From Diplocarpon mali (lineage: Eukaryota; Ascomycota; Leotiomycetes; Helotiales; Drepanopezizaceae): DNA of 64,000 nucleotides. Made by a program: the position numbers and the translations under genes. The notes beneath the pieces are model-generated. The model did no database searches. It had not been told where the DNA came from and saw only the letters and a program-made list of their open reading frames with translations. The stretch's first letter is position 1; each line of letters begins with the position of its first letter. This document shows positions 35,221 through 47,721 of this stretch, one piece after another. Where the stretch lies: positions 1 to 64,000 of the forward strand of contig JAENRP010000068.1 of assembly GCA_024741835.1 (NCBI GenBank). The letters are read 5' to 3'.

Positions 35221-37009
35221 TAATTCCGATTTAAGAGAAGCTGAGCTTCCAATTCTAAAAAAGAGAAGAAGACCTCCTAATTCAAAGAATAAAGCTCACC
35301 CTCAGCCTTCCGAAAAGAGAGCTACTTACTTAACTTATACTCTTAGATTCAAAGCTGACAACTCTATTAACAAAGAAGCCTATTTAGGCGCCTTCTATAT
35401 AGCCTTACTCGACTCTCCTTACTCAAATGACCTAAAAACAGTCGAACAAGCCCTCTCTTGCGCTAACGCTAATAAATAGCAATCTGCGATCAACTCTAAG
35501 TACAATTCCCTCGCTTATAAGAACATATAAGTAGTAGTGAAACGCTTAGAACTCTTTAAAGATAATAGAGTACTTAGATTGAGACTTGTCTTTAAAACTA
35601 AAAGAGACTAAAATAGGGAAATCTCCTAATAGAAGGTCAGATTCGTTATATAAGGCTATATGCAACGATAAGGTCGAGATTACGATTAAACATTTGCTAG
35701 AGTATGCAAATCTGCGGTTTAGAAGATCGCAATTGCGCTTATAGCGCTATACGACTTTAAGCTAAATCAGTTCAATATCGAAATAGCTTTCCTTAATTCA
35801 AAAGCTGACTCTAACATTTATGTCAAGTTACCTCCTAGATACACTTAAGATAAGGTCGTTCTTTTATCATAAGACTACTATCTTAAGCTTCTTAAAGCCT
35901 TATATAGCTTAAAGCAATTTCTATAACTATAGCAAGAAAAGCTATAGTCCGAGCTATAAAAGCTCGATTTTCAACCTTTCGATACTAATAATTGTATATA
36001 TATCAACTGCGCCTCTCAGATTCTCATTATTACTTACATTAACGACTTCCTTATAGTAGCTAAGAAGGGTGATATATATAATAAGTTTAAGAGAGATCTT
36101 CGCAACCTCTTTAAGATTATAAGTAGCGAACCGGCTAACTACTTCTTAAGAGTATATATAATTAAAGATCGATAAAACAGAACGATCTCACTTTATTAAA
36201 ACGCCTATATTAATAAGGTTCTTAAACGTTTTCATATAACTAATTGCAAGAGCGTACCTATGCCTTTTGCTAATAGCTATAAAGTTCATATAATCAAATT
36301 CGAAGGCCAAGCCACTCCATAGGAAGTGAAGCTATACTAAGAGATCTATAGTTCTCTATAGTACCTTACGCACTATACGCGTTAGGATATACTATACTAT
36401 TGCTCTATTCTTAGCAAATTCCTTACTAACCCTTTGCTATAATATATAGTAGCTTCAAAACGAGTTTTATAATACTTATAAGGAACGCGATTCTATTATA
36501 CTACCTTTAGAAGCAAAACAACTGACCTAGAGCTTTAGAAATTGCATAGCTACTGCAATTCTAACTAGGCAGGTAATAAAGGAAGTAGAGCCTCTTATTC
36601 TAAGGCCGTCTTCTTCCTTAATAATAGGGTAATTACCGCCTCCTTTAAGCGATAAACTATTATCGCTCTCTTATCTATAAAGGCAAAGTACGTTGCTATA
36701 TGCAAATTCGCATAAGAAGCCTCTTGGATACGCTAAGTACTTAAGGAAATAGGCTATGCTAGCGATAATGCTACCAAAATCGAAATGATCTGCGATAACT
36801 AAGGAGCCCTTTATCTTATTGAGAATCCCAAATATTATTAAAGAACGAAGTATATCGATATCAAGTTCTATTATATTCGGTAAGAGCTTCGGAAAGGCCA
36901 TTTGAACCTCTAGTATACGAATACTAAAGACAATGCCGCCGATAGACTAATAAAGAGCTTAAATAGCTCTAACTATACCGCCTTCATTAAATTGTTAAAT
37001 ATAAAGGTT

Positions 37010-37116
37010 CTATACCTCGATTAAGGGGTGATTTTTTTTATACCTCTATTATAAGGTGATTTTTTTTACACTTCCATTAAGGGGTAATTTTTTACTCCTA
37101 GGCCAGGCCCGCGAGT
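37010..37116 (+). repeat. Co2-B 3' short repeat and terminal palindrome
   Basis: Three loose copies of ATTAAGGGGTGATTTTTT after the end of pol, followed by a palindrome copy at 37094-37116, outside the coding frame. Confidence 0.7.
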
Positions 37117-37276
37117 TGATTTTAGCTTACTAAGGGGTGGATTTCGCACTAGCGAACTCTACTCTATTTCTTATATCTACAAGTTGATTTTTCATATAAA
37201 ACTATAGATTACAACAAAAGTTATAATATCATATATATTACTAGCAAGTACCTTTAAAGGTCTCCCTAAAGGGGTA

Positions 37277-37516
37277 TATTACAGAAATGCCTATCATATA
37301 TTTATCACATAATCTATTATATAACACATCATACATATAATGTATCATATAACTTGCCATATGACTTAGTAGCAGCCCTTATTAAATAGCTCATAGTTAG
37401 AGAGCTCTCATAAATCAAGACATAAGATACCAAACATCGTCGCTTGCACCTCATACTTCTTCGTGCCCTCTTCTAGTTTACTATCAAGTTCACTATCAGA
37501 GAACCTCATTGCTATA
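37277..37516 (+). repeat. Co2-B 3' LTR
   Basis: Preceded by polypurine tract AAAGGGGTA (about 37268-37276). Starts TATTACAG; carries most TpA at differing sites in its first third, fewer later. Confidence 0.92.
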
Positions 37517-37650
37517 ATACTCTATTAAAAGGCTTTAAGAACGTATATAGCTCTGCTTATACTAATCTTCCCTTTTTTAAATAGGTTACTATTTAGCATT
37601 AGGTCCCTTTAGATTAAATTAGATAATATAAAGAGAGTTAGTACTTATAA
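37517..37650 (+). other. Gy1-B 5' leader, second part
   Basis: Continues the leader after Co2-B up to TATAA (37646-37650), the left target duplication of Co1-D. Matches Gy1-A about 18690-18815. Confidence 0.8.
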
Positions 37651-37949
37651 TATTGGTACGCAGATTCTTATATAAAAGGCAAGCCATCCTTGTTCTTAAG
37701 GTCATCCTATATAATTGTATTATATATAATATAAGGGGTTTTATATGTATTTCGAATGGCTGTTTAGCTGAAGGACTTTAGAAGGATATCTATATATAGC
37801 TAAGAGGGACTATAGGAAGGAGGATATTTATAGGTATAAAGGTACTATCTCAGTTATATAAAGATAGATAGATATTATAATAGATTCTTTTTAATAATAA
37901 GTACTTAATTATATTTATATAAATATCAATTACTAGTATAGAACCTATA
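37651..37949 (+). repeat. Co1-D 5' LTR
   Basis: TATTGGTACG...AACCTATA, 299 bp; more TpA than the 3' LTR. Confidence 0.92.
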
Positions 37950-38322
37950 TTAATTAGTAGTAGCACCTTTACTATAGATAGCAAGGTTATTAAACTGAAG
38001 AATTCTTTCTTAATTTAAAGAGTACTTAATTATATTTTTAGCTTACTTTAAATATTAACTTAAATGTATAAAGTAATATCAGTTACTACTAAAGGGGAAA
38101 AGGCAAAAGGTATACGAATTGAGCTAAAGTTATTACTTTAAAGGTAGATACTATCCTCTTTTACCTATATTCTATTATATATTATAATTAAGGTAAAACC
38201 GGAGTGCAATTAGTATCCTGACTATAATTAGATAATAGTATAATAATATATAAAACACAACTATATTAGACTTCTTTTAAACCTTATTAAAGCGTAGAGC
38301 AATATTTAGATAATATTAGGAA
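37950..38322 (+). other. Co1-D 5' leader
   Basis: Candidate primer site TTAATTAGTAGTAGCACC next to the LTR, then untranslated sequence up to the gag ATG. Confidence 0.5.
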
Positions 38323-41300
38323 ATGATTAAAAGGGGACTATTAATACCACTTAATCTAAGGTAACCTTAGATACTAAGGGACCTTAAAAGGGATATAAGA
38401 CCTTAAGAGGATCAACCTAGCGAAGAGGCCTTTAAACTAAAAGATTAATATATAGAAAACTTTTAAAAGATATTATAAGATAGCAAAAGGAGAGGGTTAT
38501 ACCTTATTAAAGACTTTTAAAAGGAGTTTTAAGATTAAATAGTTAGTAACTTTAAATTGCTAAATAAGGACATTCGATAATGCTTAAAGGACAACCTTTG
38601 GTATTATAAAGTATACATTAAGCAAAGGAAGGGCGTTTTAATCAACTAGGCACTTTTTAATATAGTATACTAAGAAAGAAATAAGTAGCTAAAAGACTAG
38701 CTTAAATTATAAACTTAAGAAGTACTAAACTTAGTTATAGCCTAATCTTTAAGATATGGAATAAGGTCTACTTTAAAATTTGCCGAATCTATGCAAATAA
38801 GCAAGCCACCTACTTAAAGGGTTACTATAGTTAAATAAGAGATATTATACTAAGACTCACTTTAGCAAAGATACCTTAGATATAATAATACTTTATAAGA
38901 TAATCTATATAAAGCAGATACTCTAAGATAAATAATTGAATAATATAATCTTAAAAGAATACCTTATTAACCTTGGTTAAGATAAACCCTAGTTATATAA
39001 TACTTAAAGATCCCGAATCTAATACTAATGCTACTAATCTAATTAAGAGACGGATCATTACTACCCTTTACTATAAGAAAGGGGTTAAGAGCGCTTTTAG
39101 ACCTTAATTAGAGTAACGCTTAACTATCCTAATATATTATAGAACCTTTGACTTCGGATTAGGCTAAAACTCTTATAAATCTAAGTAAGATATATATTAA
39201 AGAAACTTAATACTTAAGTAGGAAAGATTACCTTAATAAGAAGCTCTATATATTCGCCGATTTATATTAAAGAGCCTTTATAAATTAAAGTATATAATAT
39301 AAAGCGTTTCCTTTTATACTATAAGACTTAACCTTAACCTATTACTATTAGTACTTATAAAATAAGAACTTTAAGTTTACTAACTTAATAAAGGCTATTC
39401 GGACTAATTATAAGACCGAAGAGAGAAGTAGCAGATTCTTAAGGAGATGGTTTCGACTAACATTTAACCTATTCTAATAAGAGGACTATTAAAGGAAGAA
39501 ACCGATCCTAACCTAACTTAAGAACTATACTAAAGAGCTATAAAACCTGTAATTAGGCTTATATACTAGTATAAGGAACAATCGATCTATTAGGGATAGA
39601 CTTATATAAGGTATTTCTAAGAATCGGCTATTTTAAATAGCACTTTTTAAGCTATTAGCGACGTTCCTAGCTTTATTAAATAGCTTATAAGCTTGCGTAA
39701 GAGTAGTTGCTTAAGACAGACTATCTAAACCCTAGCATTTTAATTCAATTATTAATAAACCCTAATATTATTTAGCTAAAGAGTAAGGATAATCTATAGC
39801 GCACTTTTCAAATAAAAAGATAAAGTTTACCTAAGGTAATAAAAGAGGAATAACCTTCTAATTAAAACCAGGCTATATAAAGTATATTATATACTAGAAA
39901 AAGGACTATTATAATAGCAAGCACTTAGAAGAAGAAAGAGCTGCTTAAAAGTCTTACTATATAGTAAGCTAATAAGCCAAAGGCTATAAGCTAATAAATA
40001 AAACATATAAGGCATACCTTATTTAAAAAGATAATAAAGTATATTTAAAAGGCAATAGGACTAATAAAGATAAATAGAAAACGTCTTCGAAAGAGGAGGA
40101 CTAAGCAATTAGCAACCCTAAGGATAGTAATATCAACTTTACTATAGTATTCCTAGCTTTTAAAAAGGAGTATAACTTAAGAACTATGCTTAACCAGCTT
40201 GAAAAGCAAAAGGCTAAATACCTTTTAATAATAAGGGTTAATAAACTAATATAAATAGACCCTAAGGTATTTATAACTTAATAAACGGATTAATTCTTCT
40301 AAGGATTCTTAATTGATATAGGCGCCTTAAATAAAAATGTAAGAGGAATTAACTAATTCAAAGTTCTATAAAATATATAAGACGTAGTTCTAGCTTTACT
40401 TAATACTGAAAAGTATAAAATTACCTTTAAAGTAGGTTTGCGAAATGCAATTAGTAAAATAACTATTCAAATACCGGCAGGCCTTATAGAGTTCTTAATT
40501 ATAAAGGCAGATATACTATTTTTAGTCTACTTATAACAACTTAATAAAATAGGAGCTAAATATGATAATCTGCACAATTTACTTATTATTAATAAAGAGA
40601 AACACTTAATTATTAGAAAATACAAGCACCTATAGCTCTTACTTAATATAATAGAGCAACTTCTAATAACTTTAGAAGGTATAATTAATATATGCCACTT
40701 AATAGAAATAAAGATCTAAAGGCTATATAAAAGATTCGGACATCTATTAGTAAAATGCCTTAAATACCTTTTAAACTAGGCCGGTTATAATATAAACTCT
40801 AGTATTATAGTAAGAGTAAAGGAAATATGCTAATATTATTAATTCTATACTAATGCCTTTTATAAATTCCGATTTAAGCTATAAGATAATATCGACTTTA
40901 ATTATACTATATATATTAATATTACTTAGTTTAATAGAAGGAATGCCCTTTATATAGTTGATAAAGCGACAGGATTTAGAGCCGCAAGGTTCTTATAAAA
41001 GGGAATAGGAGCACATTCGGCCGACGCAGTATTTTAAGCCCTTAAATTGGCTTAGTTAGATATATATATTAGACCTCCTAATTTTATAATATATAACTAT
41101 AGTATTAACTTCAACTTAGTAGAGTTCAAAAGCTCTTTAAGATCTATAGGAATAACTCTTAAACTGGTTCCTATAGAGGCGCACTATTCTATTAATAAGG
41201 TCGAATAGTATTATCGCCCTTTAAGATATGCCTTTAAGATAATAATAGTTAAATACCCTTGATTAAGCGATAATAAGAGGCTGCAAATAGCTATTAAAGC

Positions 41301-43600
41301 AGTTAATAATATAGCAGGGCCTAATAGGATGATTCCTACCTTACTAGTTTTTAAGGCATATCTAAGGCTAATTGAACTAGATCTACCAAATCTATTAGTA
41401 GAATAAAGGGCAGCAATAATTAAGAAGGCTATAAAGGAAGTGCAAAAGATCTATACTATTCGCAAAGTCAATAATGCTTTAAGCATAAGGAATGGCCCTA
41501 GAACTACTTATATCTATAATTTAAGGCTGAAAGACCTAGTGTTAGTATATTAAAAGAAGGGAGGATAGATAGGCCTATTCGAGTTCCTAGGCTTAGAGAA
41601 TGAAACCTATATAGTTAATATTAGCAGTAGAATAAGGCACTTTAGATCGATAAGCGTACGTCTATTTAAAATCGATAATAAAGAAAACTGCTTAAAGGAA
41701 ACTAAAGGAACTAAACCTAAGGATCGAACGACTATTAAAAGGGAGCAGAATGCAACTAATATTAATAAAGAAGTAGAGCCCTTTCGCTTAGCTAAGCTAT
41801 AACTTAATAGCTGCAAGCAATCGCTAAGAGTAGAGGTTCCTTTTATTAAGCCTATTTCCGGCCTTTCTACAATTGATAATAACTATAATACTAAGATATA
41901 AATATCCTTTAAAATAGACAATAAGCTATATATAGCCAAATCGGAGGTATTCCTAATAAAGAAGGAGAATAGGGACTAAGAACTATCGCAGAAGCTATAG
42001 GCAGAAGGCAAGATTACTATTCCTAGGCGCCCTTTCTAGCAATCTCGCCTAAAGGAGTACTAAGGGCTAATGAATAAAGGGGTATTTGTATTAATAAATA
42101 AAAATAACCCTATTATAAAAGGCAAGAGGATCTTCAAATCGAGAATAATTAATAAGATAAAAGGGAAAGAGATAGATCACCTATTTAAGAAATCACACCT
42201 AATTATATAGGCCTAGAATAATATTAGTAAAAAGGAGGAAGGTATAATCACTTAATCCCTAACCATCTAATGAGTAAGCTAACGCCTTTTAATATTACTT
42301 TCGGTATCAATCTGGGAACACTTTAAGGAATAGGGTAAGAAGGGCATTCTCGGCCTACGGGATATTATATAAGTATATACCTAAGCAGCTTCAAAGCTAC
42401 TATGCGATATATTTATATTTTCTTTATAAGATATCGCTAAGCTATTCTCTATAGGTATAGTCTTTAAAGTAGTGCTACTGCTCTATAGTATTCCTAAATT
42501 AAAAAATCATTAGTTTAGCACCTATTATAAGTACTATTATAGCAATCTTAATATAGCCAACTCAACTTATAACCCTTATCTATTATTAACCTTAAGCACT
42601 TCTCCCTTTTTTAATATAATAGGAATATAAATAGATAACACTTTGATACTTAGAGAAGTAGACTTCTTAAAAAAGGAAGAGGACGAGATTAAAAGGGTAG
42701 GATTCCTTATAAAGCTAATATAACACCTGTCGAGCACTAAATCACTAGCTTTTAATAGGTGTATTATTTCCTAGGAAGAGGATATAGTATATATGCGATA
42801 AAAGGGCCAGGGCTAAAGGCTGGAATTAGTCGATACTTCTTAAAAGGGCTATAAGTAATAATACCTAAAGCAGAGAGTAAGAGGAGCTTATTTAGCTATG
42901 ATCTATTAGCTAGAAGCTTCCTTTGATTTATTAGCTATAGCTTAACACTAGGATCTGATAGTTTAAGATGCGGAAAATCTAAATAAGCGACTTAAATAGA
43001 TTTGAAATAACCTTAAAAGAGGCCTGACTTACCTTACTATCAATTTATAGAACGCTAAGCTATTCGCATTTATTAATAGATCTTTTGCTAATAATAAGGA
43101 TTTAAGCTTGCAGATCGGCTATATTATTATATTAGCTATTAAAGAGGAAGGAGAATCGCAGTTTACTTTAAAAGGTAATATTCTATACTATAGCTTAATA
43201 AAGTATAAGAGAGTAATAAAAGCTATATTAGCCTTTGAACTATATGCTATAGTAGTAGGTATTAATATACTGGTTTCTATAGCTATAACGATCGATATAG
43301 TAATAACTAAGCTAAGTCTACCCTGCCTCCTTACTATTATATATATAGATTCCCTCTCCTTATATAAGTGTATTATCAAATTGGGTACTATAAAAGAGAA
43401 GCGATTAATAATCGATATAATAGCTATTCGATAATCGTACGAGAATAGGGAGCTTATAAAGATACATTAGATTAATAGAGCTAGCAACCCCGCTAATGCT
43501 ATAACAAAAGCTAATCTAAATCAGGCCCTTTAGCAACTGGTAGATACTAATTTAATAACTATTAAAAAGGAAGGATAGGTATAAAGGCCTATTAGGGTAT
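38323..43600 (+). pseudogene. Co1-D gag-pol polyprotein (decayed)
   Basis: Gag ATG at 38323. In the zinc stretch (about 39890-39945) the histidine and the following E-E-E-R are kept while cysteines are tyrosines. Protease about 40255-40550, integrase about 40650-41620, reverse transcriptase about 42270-42970, RNase H about 43040-43530 with the open stretch 43108-43434 holding G-Y-I-I-I-L-A and D-S-L-S-L-Y-K-C. The last pol residues fall near 43600, where the 3' region begins. Confidence 0.87.
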
Positions 43601-43689
43601 AACTAGACCTAAAAAGGTCTTAGATTGATAATATCCGATATTTTTAATTGCAAGCTATTGGCAATTTTTTTATTTATTTTTTTATTTTA

Positions 43690-43775
43690 CTATAAGATAT
43701 ATTCTTATACTTGCTATTACTACCTTCTTTTTATCTTTTCTTACTTACTTGCGTATACTTGCATTTTTTTTATCA
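43690..43775. repeat. tandem-repeat site reduced to one unit in Co1-D
   Basis: Only a single TTGCTATTACTACCTTCTTT core lies between pol and the antisense frame; other copies have two or three. Confidence 0.6.
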
Positions 43776-43784
43776 CTTGAGTAG

Positions 43785-44760
43785 TACTAAAAAAGGAGGT
43801 TATAGCAAAGTAGCAATTATTATATTATTAAAGATAATAATCTACTAATGATTCTACCTCTAATAAGCACCTATCTTAAGCACTAGGATTTCTAAAGCGT
43901 AGATCCTTAAACTCCTAAGGCCTAGAAGCCTTACTACCTAAAGCAGCGGCTAAGTTGGCCTGCTCCTCTTAAGCTCGCACTTAAGTAAGAGCGGCTGCGA
44001 TCTCCTTTAGATTCGGCTTATCTAAGTTATTAAGATCCAGATCCTTACCCTTTAGAGAGCCTTTAGAAGGCACCTATCTGCCTTTGCCTTTTTAGCAGTA
44101 GACATTATTAGAGAGAGCTTAAGAATAGCCTTTAACTGAGCTAGATAGCCCCTTTATATATTAAAGGGAGCTAAGCACCTTAGCGCCTTAAGTCTTAAGG
44201 CGCCTAAGGGCAGTATTGCTGCCTTAAATAGCGCGCAATAGATCCTGCGAATAATTAGTTATTAATATTAAATAGATTCAAAGGCACTTATAGCCTACTA
44301 AGTATTCGCAAGGTTAATACTATAGTAGAAGGCATAAGCTTCATTTAGCTAAGCTAGCTAAAGGGCATCCTAAGTCTTTAGGATTATAGAGATTTATATT
44401 TAAGTCTCTTTAAATAGGATTTAGGCCGCCTCTTAGATCGCTTTAATATTACTATTAACTTAAGTATCCTAAAGGATAATATACTTATCTTAAGCTTAAA
44501 TAAGTATTTAAAACGGATATCTATTAAAGGTTATTAAAGTAAGAGGATATTAAAGGGTACTTATTAGGATACACTTTACCTACTACGCAATATAGTAGTT
44601 ATACTTCTTAAAAGTAAGAGTATTAAATGCGTATATATAGCTGGTATTATTTTTACTAGCCTCCTTTCTTAATATCACTTACGTATAATGTACGCATAGT
44701 ACTTAAAAGGCCTTAGGCAAGTCCTCGGGATTGCATTCGAGTACTACCTAAGTTAGCGAG
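43785..44760 (-). pseudogene. Co1-D antisense reading frame
   Basis: Minus strand, uninterrupted by insertions, so the best continuous copy. N-terminal block near 44740-44640 reads L-E-C-N-P-E-D/R-L-P-K-A-F, then frames change near 44630 and 44240, and the C-terminal block at about 44070-43830 is rich in D, N, L, K, A. The codons are strongly GNN-biased on this strand but not on the other, which is why I assign it here. Converges on pol. Confidence 0.5.
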
Positions 44761-44822
44761 ATATATATTAAAAGGGGTCGGCTAATAATTAAAGCACTTA
44801 TTAATAATAATAGTATTAATAG
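44761..44822 (+). other. 62-bp putative intron in Co1-D 3' region
   Basis: The donor GT is mutated to AT (ATATATATTAAAAGG); acceptor end TATTAATAG is kept. Confidence 0.5.
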
Positions 44823-45371
44823 GATAATATAAGATAAGATCTACTATAGGGTTAATTAACTTAAAAGCAAAAGAGGGAATCGACCTACTTACGAGAAGTA
44901 GGAGTTGGAGTTAAGAGATCAAGGGAGGAAGGAAGCTCAATATATATACCTTTTTAAAGGCCCCTCTTTTTCCCTTCTACAGATTATTATGATTTATAGC
45001 CATAGTGGATTACAACTCCAGATAACTCCTTAATAAAAAGTCTCGAACCTATCAGAACGCAATTGGACTATAATCGCACTACTATAAGGCTTAAACAAAG
45101 ACCTTAGATTGCTTCTATTATTTAAATACCTTTCCTTTCCCTTTTTGCTATTTTATCTTTGCTATTTACCTTTATCTTTGCTATTCTACTTTATATATAT
45201 ACTATCCTTATTACCTATTATATCTGCCTTTGCTATTAAGCTATTTATCTTTGCTATTTTATTCTTTATTACTATTTGATTATTTGCTACCGATCTGCCT
45301 CCTTTATATACCTATTTTGCATACTTCCTTATACGAGTTGAAAAGGTCTTTTTAAAAGAAAGTACTACTAG
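44823..45371 (+). other. Co1-D 3' non-coding region
   Basis: Hairpin CCTACTT/AAGTAGG near 44889-44907, the Gy1-B target equivalent (GAGTTAAGAG), then T-rich TATCTTTGCTATT repeats at about 45140-45290 and AAAAGAAAG next to the LTR as probable polypurine tract. Confidence 0.55.
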
Positions 45372-45670
45372 TATTAGTACGCAGATTCCTATGCAAGAGG
45401 CAAGCCATCCTTATTCCTAAGGTCATCCTATATAGCTATACCATATGCAATATAAAGGGTTTTATATATATTTCAAACAGCTGTTTAGCCAGAGGACTTC
45501 GGAAGGATATTTATATACAGCTAGGAGGGACTATAGGAAGGAGGATATTCATAGGTATAAAGGTACTATCTCAGTTATATAGAGATAGACAGATATTATA
45601 ATAGATTCTTTTTAATAATAAGTACTCAACTATATTTATATGAATATCGATTACTAGTATAGAACCTATA
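45372..45670 (+). repeat. Co1-D 3' LTR
   Basis: 299 bp, TATTAGTACG...AACCTATA. Confidence 0.92.
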
Positions 45671-45675
45671 TATAA

Positions 45676-47080
45676 CCTTTAATCTTATACTACTTAAGAG
45701 AAGTGAAAGGTTAACCGCACCTCTACCGGGCCTTACTGCCATTAGTTCTATAGGCCTTACTGCTAACCTTGATCCTAGAGATCTTCCCCTTCCTAAGCCT
45801 ACTTAAGAAGAAACCTCCCTTAGTATAGATTCTACTCTTAGTCCTAGCCTATAAGTAGATTCTTAAAATACCCTATTACTATCGATTGAAGTTAAGGAAG
45901 AACTAATATTTACCTTTACTATATCGGCCCCTCTCTTCTCAGCTGCTTAATAGGCTGAAATCGCAAACCTTATCAGCGCTGCTATAGCCGCTGCTCTTTA
46001 AAATAATACTACTACCCCTTCTTCCCTAAGTGCTAGCCCTTAGAACACCTGGTCCCTTACTACCAACTTGCTGCCTTCCTTAGACTACTACCTTTTGATT
46101 ATTTGACCTTTAATCCTAGCTATTAACCCCTATCGAATTAAGTACCCTTAAACCTATTTTAGCAACTACTAAGGCGAAATCACCTATAATGCTTAGAAAA
46201 TAGCTATAAAGGTATTCATTTAAAAGTACTTAGGCAACTTTACTTTAAAAGAGGACTAGATCACTACCTACTTTAAGTATATAATAGGTAAAGCTTAGAA
46301 CCTAATCCTATAATATATAGATCCTATCTTTATTAGTGAGTTTACATACGCTACTAATATCCTTAAAGTCTTAGATCAAAGGTTCTTTAATTATAACTAC
46401 ATTTAATCCGCTAAGCTTAAATATAGTAGGCTAATTATAAGTTTATTATTATATAATAAGTTCCGATCTAAGTTCGTTACCCTTACTATAGCTAGTAAGA
46501 TCGATCAGTCTCACTAGTTCGATAACGTTTGTAAAAAGGTCTCCTTAGCCTTAAAGAATAACCTTTAAGTAAAGAAGTATAAAATGAATAATGATTATAC
46601 TACTTTAAATGAGTTCTTAGCTATTGCAGACTGCGAGGCCTATAATATTAAGTAAGAAGAGGCCTATAATGCTTGATAAGTCACTTCTACCATTGCATTC
46701 TCCCCTTCGAAGGACCGCGTCCCTAGTATACTAAAAAGGGAATTATAAAGACCTATAGCTATAGCTACCTCCCTAGCTCCTTATACTCGTTCTCCTTTAC
46801 CAGCAGCCTATTAAGAAGGGTCTGCCAGCCCGAAGCCGTCGTCTGGTCTCTGCTATAACTGCAAAGCCCTTAATCATTATGCAATAGACTGCTTTAAGCT
46901 AAAGAAGTAAGGCGAGTTTATAGTAGCTAAAGTTGAGATAGAAAATGACCTGCTATTAAGAAACTGCTAAGCTATAGCAAAGACTCCTACTATAGTATAA
47001 GTTATAATTTATAAAAAGACTTAGATTTTAATTCCTACCTATTAATAAGCGGCCGCTAGTTCTTAATTCTTATAGAACTA
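45676..47080 (+). pseudogene. Gy1-B gag (decayed)
   Basis: The frame can be followed from about 45690: a Ser/Thr/Pro-rich N-terminus containing one palindrome (45834-45856), an Ala-rich stretch, a capsid-like region, then an intact CCHC zinc knuckle C-Y-N-C-K-A-L-N-H-Y-A-I-D-C at 46851-46892. This is the nucleocapsid signature, and it survived mutation here although it is broken in Gy1-A. Stops are nearly all TAA/TAG. Start codon not determined. Confidence 0.82.
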
Positions 47081-47608
47081 GCTTGAAATAGATCATTTAT
47101 TAAAACAGTTACTTATATTAATAGTAGAGCTAATATTTTCAGTATTATTAAGACATCTTTAGTATACCAGCTCTCTTAAAGACTTAAGGTAAAGTTTATT
47201 AAACTGCTTAAACCGATTACCCCTATTGGCTATAATAGCCTTAAGGGAGAAACTATTCGATTCGCCGTCTTACTCACCCTTATAATTAATAGGCAACAAA
47301 TAAACTTCCCTTTCCTAATTATAAGCTTAAGAGCAACCGATGTTTTAATTAGTAGGAAGTTCCTAAAGTACTATAACTTTAAATAATCCTATAGAAAAGG
47401 GAAAAATAGTATCTCTTAGCTTAAGGATATACCTATTATTCCCTACTTTAATTAATATATATTAATCGATCTCTTATAGCTAACGAAACCCCTAATAGCC
47501 TAGTAAGATATCAATTATTAAGTAGTTATAATAGACGCTAAGGATAAAGACCTAAGAATAGCCTAAGCCTAGCTCTTAGTGCTAGTAAGCGATAACGCTT
47601 TGAATCTT

Positions 47609-47721
47609 ACTCTTAGTCCTAGCCTATAAGTGAAAACTGAGAACTCGAATCTTACTCCTAGTCCTGGCCTGCGAGTAAAAACTGAGAACTCGAATTCTAT
47701 TCCTAAGCCCAGCCTATAAGT
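47609..47721 (+). repeat. 45-bp tandem repeat, three palindrome units, Gy1-B protease-RT linker
   Basis: Palindromes 47609-47631, 47654-47676, 47699-47721. Peptide L-T-P-S-P-G-L-R-V-K-T-E-N-S-N per unit. Confidence 0.87.

Larger units (their letters stand above)
32574..37056 (+). pseudogene. Co2-B gag-pol polyprotein (decayed)
   Basis: Proposed ATG at 32574 (M-S-S-L-S-S-A-A-L), after a CTCCTC-rich leader (about 32508-32530). Gag holds a degraded zinc knuckle, C-P-Y-Y-K-Q-P-E...A-E-D-Y (about 33367-33420). A linker with two palindromes follows, then the GAG-pre-integrase block (about 34150-34300, C-A-P-C-E-K-G-R), integrase core to about 34900, linker with three palindrome repeats (open stretch 35000-35479), and reverse transcriptase from 35480 with L-P-P-R-Y-T and Y-I-N-D (36035-36046; Y-V-D-D expected). 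RNase H runs to about 37020, with T-K-Y-I-D-I-K and D-R-L-I-K-S-L (A-D-x-L-T-K-x-L in relatives). The mutation load is lighter than in Co1 but all parts carry stops. Confidence 0.87.
31936..37516 (+). mobile_element. Co2-B, complete Ty1/copia element (5,581 bp)
   Basis: LTRs 31936-32175 and 37277-37516 (240 bp each) differ at 20 positions by my count, all transitions. Perfect target duplication ATACT (31931-31935, 37517-37521); the empty site is visible in Gy1-A near 18800. The left LTR starts TGTTACAGG unmutated. Best reference copy of the family in this window. Confidence 0.93.
37651..45670 (+). mobile_element. Co1-D, complete uninterrupted Ty1/copia element (8,020 bp)
   Basis: LTRs 37651-37949 and 45372-45670, 299 bp each; perfect duplication TATAA (37646-37650, 45671-45675). 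It gives the empty sites for the insertions in Co1-C (TRIM and Gy1-B). Confidence 0.93.
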
